DNA of 64,000 nt from Klebsiella pneumoniae. Its GTDB lineage: Bacteria; Pseudomonadota; Gammaproteobacteria; Pseudomonadales; UBA5518. Of the stretch, positions 59,801 to 64,000 are shown piece by piece. Location of the stretch: the NCBI GenBank assembly GCA_945862145.1, contig CAMAXE010000001.1, positions 471,089 to 535,088 of the forward strand, read 5' to 3'. A program made the translations under genes and the position numbers. The notes under the pieces are model-generated. The model had not been told where the DNA came from and made no database searches. It was given only the letters and a program-made list of their open reading frames with translations. Every line of letters begins with the position of its first letter. The first letter of the stretch is position 1.

Positions 59801-59806
59801 ACTTGA
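56804..59806 (+). CDS. FliK-like flagellar hook-length control protein, 1000 residues
   Basis: Large protein with a short N-terminal part, a very long Ala/Pro/Thr/Ser-rich middle (about residues 120-830) and a C-terminal Flg_hook domain (about 870-990) with WVVELPITSPKGFDSLWMRL, KWQVMLCLDCAELGPLHARV and LEEALRTQGVEVSRVDCLHG. FliK measures hook length and switches export specificity by contacting FlhB; here the next gene encodes an FlhB C-domain homologue. It is much longer than E. coli FliK. The start may instead be the ATG at 56852, which has AGG 8 bases upstream and would allow a leader from the promoter just upstream. Confidence 0.83.
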   Translation: MNFASIGDALLRQATSMKIPPPELRARGTAPPAALSDPASRAADMPVEAVVTALRKMPAGMAGAGYLLELDAPGFEHRFEASSTRALEPGSRLVIRFIDHERARVEQVLERPSSPASSASSQALREALPRQQPVAEAYAGIARLLLQGSLPPEIRRHIDRLLQSLPSSESLSSGSGLREALENSGTFLESRLLRAPASPSRAQDTSGKATAPLSRSPGTGAMPLSSGAGAAQPQQTGQPAAATTALSRLLRFFAPLAPTLQAASPNVDTAPPRAPDAPAVSASPSGAETLARHYDSRGLPDAPRTLPGQPTTLATSTAAEATSALSPTRGPDSRLAPPELGTPPKTAAPATAQSSGALNAQAVSSFAAASNTPQPARALTSEGAASAISNRAAPPAALHARQAANPAPGMPGSEPAARALLYEANAAHQPQLTNQTQITAASLIATPLATASLARGPADNATAPGMPESTPLPGGATQLQTALRETANFSNAPDKTGNAPYARAPESIPTGRTVAQPLTKTGEPASLIPATGEIDGTAHTNEGADVPRTSAPAPRGGTAQTTPPTPPPAAVAARGEVPISAAAPAAESVSTRLTEMPPARLGTMITTDAARGGAAPTAHPTPPPAAVAAREEVPISAAAPRQPGSPPIGQPEESGEQERGRENLPANRLAPALPPLLANPGQRHVPTPVMQDLQLRADTREPGSLAGFASTETAPGLPSRVQADGNHTNGSRVRASELPGRALNVETRTQEGPSSPLRSDLKAALSTLQGLLNQGLPPIPISGMPRAGNAAEPFSGEDPDSPVLYTARGFLGAVVDQQGGTPRADRHHHGAREQRSGEMDAVAQLLRYVDGALARTRVHQLASLPELRSTADAASSTSAWVVELPITSPKGFDSLWMRLEEQGSSARISGAARRKWQVMLCLDCAELGPLHARVELSGNRLGATLWAEREGTLQAARAAIGELEEALRTQGVEVSRVDCLHGRPPESPGLRFENLLDVRT
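58465..58554 (+). repeat. Internal direct repeat, copy 1 (period 168 bases)
   Basis: Within the FliK-like gene, a 90-base segment encoding RGG...PPTPPPAAVAARGEVPISAAAP recurs 168 bases later with only about nine base changes and no indel. The period is 56 codons, so the reading frame is kept. Confidence 0.85.
58633..58722 (+). repeat. Internal direct repeat, copy 2
   Basis: Partner of the repeat at 58465. The protein version differs by a few residues (GEVPIS becomes EEVPIS). It marks a recent in-frame tandem duplication in the linker. Confidence 0.85.
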
Positions 59807-60189
59807 TGCCCATGAGCACCCAAGTCCCGGGGCGACGCGCGATCGCCCTTGAGTACGACGGCAGCACTGCGCCGAAGGTAACGGCGATCGGCGATGACAG
59901 CGTTGCCGAGCGGATCATCGCCATCGCGCGTGAACATGGCGTGCCGATGGTCGAAAACAACGAACTGGCCACTCTGCTCGCCCAACTCGAACTGGGAGAC
60001 CAGATACCCGAGACGCTTTACCTCTGCGTTGCGCAGATCATTGCCTTTGCCTACACGCTGCGCGGGCGTTACCCGGCACAATGGCAGGGAGACGCGGGAG
60101 CCGACACGGGCGATTGGGTTGATGCAGACGCAACCGAGGCCGCGTTGTTGCCGGGACCTCTAACTGGCACCGATAGCTGGCAGTCGTGA
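59806..60189 (+). CDS. FlhB C-terminal-domain homologue (FlhB2/EscU-YscU-HrcU type)
   Basis: 127-residue soluble protein resembling the cytoplasmic domain of FlhB: RAIALEYDGSTAPKVTAIGD, IIAIAREHGVPMVENNELAT, LLAQLELGDQIPETLYLCVA and QIIAFAYTLRG. The autocleavage motif NPTH of FlhB is replaced by YDGSTAPK, as in the FlhB2/YlqH group. It probably cooperates with the FliK-like protein in export control, but this is inference. ATG at 59806 shares a base with the FliK-like stop and has GAGG 5 bases upstream. Its 3' end overlaps the DUF2802 gene on the other strand by 30 bases. Confidence 0.88.
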   Translation: MPMSTQVPGRRAIALEYDGSTAPKVTAIGDDSVAERIIAIAREHGVPMVENNELATLLAQLELGDQIPETLYLCVAQIIAFAYTLRGRYPAQWQGDAGADTGDWVDADATEAALLPGPLTGTDSWQS

Positions 60190-60615
60190 CTTCAGCAGGC
60201 GCGCGAGCCGCAATTCAGCCTCGCTGAACTCTGGCTCCGACGTGCTTGCCGCAGGACGCGGCGCCGCACGGCGAAACGGCATCGCCGCAGCGGGACGGGC
60301 GGCTTCCGACCTGCCAGACACAGACACCGCGCTGGACGTCTCTGCGGCGCGTATTGGGGCCACCTCCCTCCCCGCACCGGTTACCCGCGAAGCCGACGCC
60401 CGGGGGGTTGGCACACGCAGCTGTTCGTCCATCTCCCGAAGCTGCCGACCCAGTTCGGCGTTCGCGCTGTTGTAGACGCGCAGGGCATCTTCCAATCGTT
60501 GCAGGCGCCGCCCGAGAATGCCCCGCAACCGCAGAGCCGCGGCCAGAACTGCCAGTCCCGGCAAGCATCCGGCCAGCAACGAAAGAAGAATCACAGTCAG
60601 ATTATCGGCAAGCAT
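60160..60615 (-). CDS. DUF2802 flagellar-locus protein
   Basis: 151-residue protein with an N-terminal membrane helix (MLADNLTVILLSLLAGCLPG and LAVLAAALRL), a coiled-coil segment (RRLQRLEDALRVYNSANAEL to MDEQL), an Ala/Arg/Pro-rich linker and a C-terminal helix (EPEFSEAELRLARLLKSRLP) that may be the conserved DUF2802 part. In Pseudomonas the homologous gene is at the end of the fliA-che-motCD cluster. AAGGA precedes the ATG at 60615, 42 bases downstream of a sigma-54-like promoter. Function unknown. Confidence 0.78.
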   Translation of the reverse strand: MLADNLTVILLSLLAGCLPGLAVLAAALRLRGILGRRLQRLEDALRVYNSANAELGRQLREMDEQLRVPTPRASASRVTGAGREVAPIRAAETSSAVSVSGRSEAARPAAAMPFRRAAPRPAASTSEPEFSEAELRLARLLKSRLPAIGAS

Positions 60616-60668
60616 GGTGATTTCCTTCCGGCGAGCCACGCCGGATAGTTGACGTCGAGTTAGCACAC

Positions 60669-60684
60669 AGCAGGATGCGTGCCA
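60669..60684 (-). promoter_or_regulatory. Sigma-54 (RpoN) promoter for the DUF2802 gene
   Basis: On the minus strand TGGCACG-CATC-CTGCT matches the RpoN consensus TGGCACG-N4-TTGCW with one mismatch and the exact GG-N10-GC spacing. It predicts a start near 60658, about 43 bases before the ATG. Flagellar genes in Pseudomonas-like bacteria are RpoN/FleQ-controlled, which fits. Confidence 0.6.
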
Positions 60685-60738
60685 CAACGCCTGGACATCA
60701 GCCGGGTGGGAGTCGAGCGCTTCGCGTCGTAGCGAATC

Positions 60739-61731
60739 TCAGTACGCGTCGGGCGCACGCGAGACAGCAGCCTCAGCTGCCGCTTGCCCTTGCGGCGCCG
60801 GGGCAGCCTCATTGGTGTAGAGGATGCCGCCACCTTCCAACTCCACCGCCACCACGCGATCCGGCGCCGGTGCCGCGGGTACCGCTGCCGCCGGGCCTGT
60901 ATCGACTGACGGCGGGGCGGGGAGGCTTCGTTTGATTTCCGGGCGCAGACGCGCACCGCGGGAAATCATCAGTACTACCCGACGGTTCTCCGCCCTGCCC
61001 TCCTCGGTATCGTTGGCGGACACAGGCTGGAACTCGCCATACCCGATGGCCGCCAGTCGCGACGCGGCAACGCCATTGGTGGTGAGCATCTTGACGATCG
61101 ATGCGGCGCGCGCCGAGGAGAGCTCCCAGTTCGATGGATAGATCGCGCTAGCGATAGGTTGGTCATCGGTGAAACCTTCCACCCGCACGGGCAATCCACT
61201 GTCACCGACAATCGCCGCGAGCGCCTCCATGAGGGGGCCTGCATCCACGCCGGCCTCGGCCTCGCCACTCTGGAACAGCAGGCTGGATTTAAGCTCGATC
61301 TCGAGCCACTCTTCGTTGCCCTGCACCGACACCAGGTCCTTGGCGATCAGGTCGCTGAACTGCTGCTGCACGTCCCGGGATATGCGCTGGAATTCCTCAG
61401 GCAACTGTGGCTCGGAAGTAGTGGCCTTCTGCTCTTGCTCCTCCGTGTGGCCCGAACTCGGCTTCTGTTCCGGTGATTGCAGACTGTGCTGCACGACACC
61501 GGGGTTGACCGCCGTCACGGGAACGCCGACCTGGATGGGATCGATCGCCGACTCGGGGATCTTGAAGGCCTGCTCCATCGTGTGCGTGAGCACGCGGTAT
61601 TTGTCCTCGTTCAGCTGGGAAACCGAGTACATCACCACGAAAAAGCTGAGCAACAGGGTCATGAAATCCGCATAAGAGACCATCCAGCGATCCCGGTTGA
61701 TCACATCCTCCTGTATCACTCGCCGTGCCAT
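60739..61731 (-). CDS. motD: Flagellar stator protein MotD (MotB family)
   Basis: Stator subunit that anchors to peptidoglycan and carries the proton-accepting Asp. The 330-residue product has the single helix DRWMVSYADFMTLLLSFFVV (Asp in YADFM, about residue 22), a plug/linker and the OmpA-like domain (IELKSSLLFQSGEAEAG, SNWELSSARAASIVKMLTTN, RAENRRVVLMI). It has a longer proline/alanine-rich C-terminal tail than MotB. ATG at 61731 is 13 bases after motC. Confidence 0.93.
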   Translation of the reverse strand: MARRVIQEDVINRDRWMVSYADFMTLLLSFFVVMYSVSQLNEDKYRVLTHTMEQAFKIPESAIDPIQVGVPVTAVNPGVVQHSLQSPEQKPSSGHTEEQEQKATTSEPQLPEEFQRISRDVQQQFSDLIAKDLVSVQGNEEWLEIELKSSLLFQSGEAEAGVDAGPLMEALAAIVGDSGLPVRVEGFTDDQPIASAIYPSNWELSSARAASIVKMLTTNGVAASRLAAIGYGEFQPVSANDTEEGRAENRRVVLMISRGARLRPEIKRSLPAPPSVDTGPAAAVPAAPAPDRVVAVELEGGGILYTNEAAPAPQGQAAAEAAVSRAPDAY

Positions 61732-61744
61732 GGGAGATCCGGCG

Positions 61745-62485
61745 CTACACCAGGAAGCCGTTCAGACGCAGCTCTATCGAGCGCGGATTCTCGCCATCGG
61801 CAATCGCAATAACACCCTCGATGATCATCTCCCGGTACTGCGCAGCCTCGCGGATGCAGCTCCTCAACTTGCTCGCTATGGGCAGGAGCAGCAGGTTCGC
61901 CAACCCCACGCCGTAGATGGTCGCGACGAAGGCCACCGCGATCCCGGGCCCGACCCGCGAGGGATCCTCCAGACTGCCCATCACGTGGATCAGACCGACC
62001 ACGGCACCGATGATGCCGATGGTGGGCGCATAGCCACCCATGGCCTCGTAAAAGCGCGCCGCGTCAACATCACGCTGCTCACGCAGGCCGGAATCGGCCT
62101 CGAGGATGCTGCGAATGGTCTCCGCTTCATTGCCATCGACCAGCAACTGCAGCCCCTTGCGTGCAAAGGGATCTTTCTCGATCTCGGCGACTGCCTCGAG
62201 TCCGAGCAGCCCCTCTCGGCGCGCCGTGGTCGACCAGCGCACCATGCGCTGAACCCCTTCACGGAAACCCTGCTGCGGCGGCACGAACACCCAACGCAGC
62301 ATGAACCACGCCCGACGCAGGCCGGCGATGGGCATCTGCAGAAGTCCCGCGCCCAGCGTCCCGCCGAAAACCAGCAGTGCAGCAGGAACATTGACCAGCG
62401 AGGCAAGCTCGCCGCCCTCGAGGAAATTGCCGCCGACGAGCGCTACGAAGGCGAGCGTGATTCCGAAAAAACTCAGGGCATCCAT
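61745..62485 (-). CDS. motC: Flagellar stator protein MotC (MotA family)
   Basis: Four-helix stator subunit of the proton channel, here 246 residues. Landmarks: the N-terminal helix with ITLAFVALVGGNFLEGGEL, VNVPAALLVFGGTLGAGLL, the cytoplasmic loop and the C-terminal GGYAPTIGIIGAVVGLIHVM and GPGIAVAFVATIYGVGLANL. The MotC/MotD pair is the second stator set in Pseudomonas. It lies 19 bases after fliA and before motD. Confidence 0.94.
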   Translation of the reverse strand: MDALSFFGITLAFVALVGGNFLEGGELASLVNVPAALLVFGGTLGAGLLQMPIAGLRRAWFMLRWVFVPPQQGFREGVQRMVRWSTTARREGLLGLEAVAEIEKDPFARKGLQLLVDGNEAETIRSILEADSGLREQRDVDAARFYEAMGGYAPTIGIIGAVVGLIHVMGSLEDPSRVGPGIAVAFVATIYGVGLANLLLLPIASKLRSCIREAAQYREMIIEGVIAIADGENPRSIELRLNGFLV

Positions 62486-62504
62486 GGATCTGTTCCTCCC
62501 GCTC

Positions 62505-63212
62505 TCACCAGCCAGACAGGCGCGCGCGCAAGCGCTTGGTGGCCTGACTCAGGATCTGGCTCACGCGGGACTCGCTGACCTCCAGAACCTGTCCGATTTC
62601 TTTAAGGTTAAGTTCGTCGTCGTAGTAGAGCGAGAGCACCAGTCGCTCTCGCTCTGGAAGCCGCGACACCTCCACCGCGATCGCGCCGGCCAGCCCATCG
62701 CGGGAGGCGGCATCGGATGGGTCATCCCAGTGGCCCTTGATCATGCTGTCGGCATCGCCGTGCTCTTCGATCAGCTCATCGAGGCTGAAAAGGCGGCTGC
62801 CGGAGGTATCCTGCAGCATGGCGTGGTACTCCTCGAGGCTCACGCCCAACTCCTTGGCCACGACCGAATCGGGAGCGTCGCCCCCGTTGCGGATCTCAAC
62901 CCCCCGGATCGCCTCGGCAACCCGGCGGGCGTTGCGGTGGACCGAGCGCGGCGACCAGTCGCCACGACGTACCTCGTCAAGCATCGCACCGCGAATGCGA
63001 ATGCCCGCAAAGGTCTCGAAGCTCGCACCTTTCCCGGGGTCGTAGTTTGATCCAGCCTCAAGCAGGCCGATCATCCCCGACTGGATGAGGTCCTCGAGAT
63101 TGACTGAAGAGGGCAGCCGCGCCATCAAATGGTGCGCGATGCGTTTAACCAGCGGCGCATGATCCTCGACCAATTGGCGGAAATCCGAGCGGGGCGCAGC
63201 CTTGGCGTACAT
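62505..63212 (-). CDS. fliA: Flagellar sigma factor FliA (sigma-28)
   Basis: Directs transcription of late flagellar genes. The 235-residue product has region 2 (HAPLVKRIAHHLMARLPSSV, LEDLIQSGMIGLLEAGSNYD, FETFAGIRIRGAMLDEVRRG), region 3 and region 4 with the DNA-binding LNLKEIGQVLEVSESRVSQI. I chose the ATG at 63212 (MYAKAAPRSDF) because GGAG lies 5 bases upstream; a GTG five codons up is less likely. It is immediately downstream of fleN. Confidence 0.95.
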   Translation of the reverse strand: MYAKAAPRSDFRQLVEDHAPLVKRIAHHLMARLPSSVNLEDLIQSGMIGLLEAGSNYDPGKGASFETFAGIRIRGAMLDEVRRGDWSPRSVHRNARRVAEAIRGVEIRNGGDAPDSVVAKELGVSLEEYHAMLQDTSGSRLFSLDELIEEHGDADSMIKGHWDDPSDAASRDGLAGAIAVEVSRLPERERLVLSLYYDDELNLKEIGQVLEVSESRVSQILSQATKRLRARLSGW

Positions 63213-63236
63213 GACAGCTCCGTTCACTGTTGCATC

Positions 63237-64000
63237 TCAGCCCGCAGCAACTCCGCCGAGCAATCGCTCGACGAAGAACTCCAGGTGACCACTTGCGCTG
63301 GCCGAAACCGGCAGCGCATCGACCCGTGCCGCAAGATCGCGGAATGCCGCCGAGGCTGGCGAGCGCGGGGCGGCATCCATCACAGCACGCTGACGCTGGA
63401 TACATTTACGCATCAGGTCGTCATAGGGGATATTGCCGATCTGCGTCAGCATCACGTCCAGAAACCGATCGCACACCTGCTCGAGCTTGTGGAACAGGGC
63501 ATCGCCCTCTTGCGACGAGCGCACCATGTTCGGCAACACACGAAAGCGATGCATGCCGTAGTCCCGATGCAGCAGCTTCATGAGCGCGTAGGAATCAGCA
63601 ATTGAGCTCGGCTCGTTGCACACCACCACGAGGCATTCCTGCGCGGCCCGCACGAAGCTGACGACAGAATCCGAGATCCCCGCCGCGGTATCGACGATCA
63701 GCACGTCCATGCTGTCAGCGATATCACTGAAAGCATGAATCAGTCCTGCATGCTCGGCCCGCGAGAGCGCGACCATGGACTGGGTGCCCGAGGACGCCGG
63801 GATGATCCGGACCCCGCCGGGCCCGTCAAGCATGATGTCGACGAGCCCACACTCACCCGAAATCACGTCGGCGAGGTTGCGCTTGGCCCGCAGGCCGAGC
63901 AGCACGTCGAGGTTGGCGAGACCAAGATCTGCATCGAGAATCACGACACGGCGCCCGCGCCCCGCCAGCCCGATGCCGAGGTTGATCGCGACGCTGGACT
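63237..64000 (-). CDS. fleN: Flagellar number regulator FleN (FlhG), C-terminal 253 residues
   Basis: MinD-type ATPase that limits the number of flagella, working against FleQ/FlhF. The N-terminus and most of the deviant Walker A motif are beyond the right edge; the window begins inside it with SSVAINLGIGLAGRGRRVV, followed by ILDADLGLANLDVLLGLRAK, MDVLIVDTAAGISDSVVSFV and CNEPSSIADSYALMKLLHRD. The C-terminal part has GNIPYDDLMRKCIQRQRAVM. Broken only by the window boundary. It precedes fliA by 24 bases, the standard flagellar order. Confidence 0.93.
   Translation of the reverse strand, partial: SSVAINLGIGLAGRGRRVVILDADLGLANLDVLLGLRAKRNLADVISGECGLVDIMLDGPGGVRIIPASSGTQSMVALSRAEHAGLIHAFSDIADSMDVLIVDTAAGISDSVVSFVRAAQECLVVVCNEPSSIADSYALMKLLHRDYGMHRFRVLPNMVRSSQEGDALFHKLEQVCDRFLDVMLTQIGNIPYDDLMRKCIQRQRAVMDAAPRSPASAAFRDLAARVDALPVSASASGHLEFFVERLLGGVAAG

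Overview
The window is a chromosomal segment of a high-GC (estimated low-to-mid 60s percent by eye) gammaproteobacterium. Gene order from serS to purB matches the order I know from Pseudomonas (ftsK-lolA-rarA-serS and trxB-aat-bpt-infA-clpA-clpS-cspD-icd-nudix-mnmA-hflD-purB). Other gammaproteobacterial markers are ZipA, a complete CcmA-I cytochrome c system, a MotC/MotD second stator and FliA/FleN. High GC, a 2-oxoacid:ferredoxin oxidoreductase and steroid-type redox genes suggest a marine Halieaceae/Cellvibrionales-like organism; that placement is inference. I found no rRNA, tRNA, insertion sequence, prophage or CRISPR array. Coding density is very high, and the longest stretch without a recognised gene is about 330 bases, just before aroG.

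Layout. 1-5.7 kb (minus strand): ftsK, lolA, rarA, crcB and the N-terminal part of serS. 5.8-17.4 kb: trxB, then a compact N-degron block (aat, bpt, clpS, clpA, with infA in between), cspD, icd, rluE-like, nudJ-like, mnmA, hflD and purB. 17.4-25.0 kb is more accessory: a PLD-like DUF7931 protein, an exported alkaline-phosphatase-superfamily protein, a KstD/fumarate-reductase-type flavoprotein, an SDR, a possible gene remnant, aroG-type DAHP synthase, nfuA, a beta-propeller-like protein and two tiny membrane proteins. 25.2-31.3 kb: an assimilatory sulfite reductase with its DUF934 partner, a CPA2 antiporter, a VOC protein and ygiQ.

31.4-36.4 kb holds a likely lipid module: two LpxL/HtrB-family acyltransferases flanking a fatty-acid-hydroxylase-superfamily enzyme. 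The second acyltransferase has Gln where the family has its catalytic acidic residue. A 57-residue membrane protein and a TonB-dependent receptor follow. 36.4-41.1 kb (minus) is a three-gene 2-oxoacid:ferredoxin oxidoreductase operon with a GltD-like flavoprotein carrying C-terminal ferredoxin clusters. 41.3-49.6 kb (minus): ligA, zipA, smc and a GAF/HD-GYP protein with an unusual insertion. 49.6-56.7 kb (minus) is the whole ccmABCDEFGHI operon.

56.8-64 kb is flagellar: a 1000-residue FliK-like protein and an FlhB C-domain homologue on the plus strand, meeting DUF2802, motD, motC, fliA and fleN on the minus strand. The chemotaxis genes that sit between fliA and motC in Pseudomonas are absent here. 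A good sigma-54 motif precedes the DUF2802 gene and a sigma-28/sigma-70-like motif precedes the FliK-like gene.
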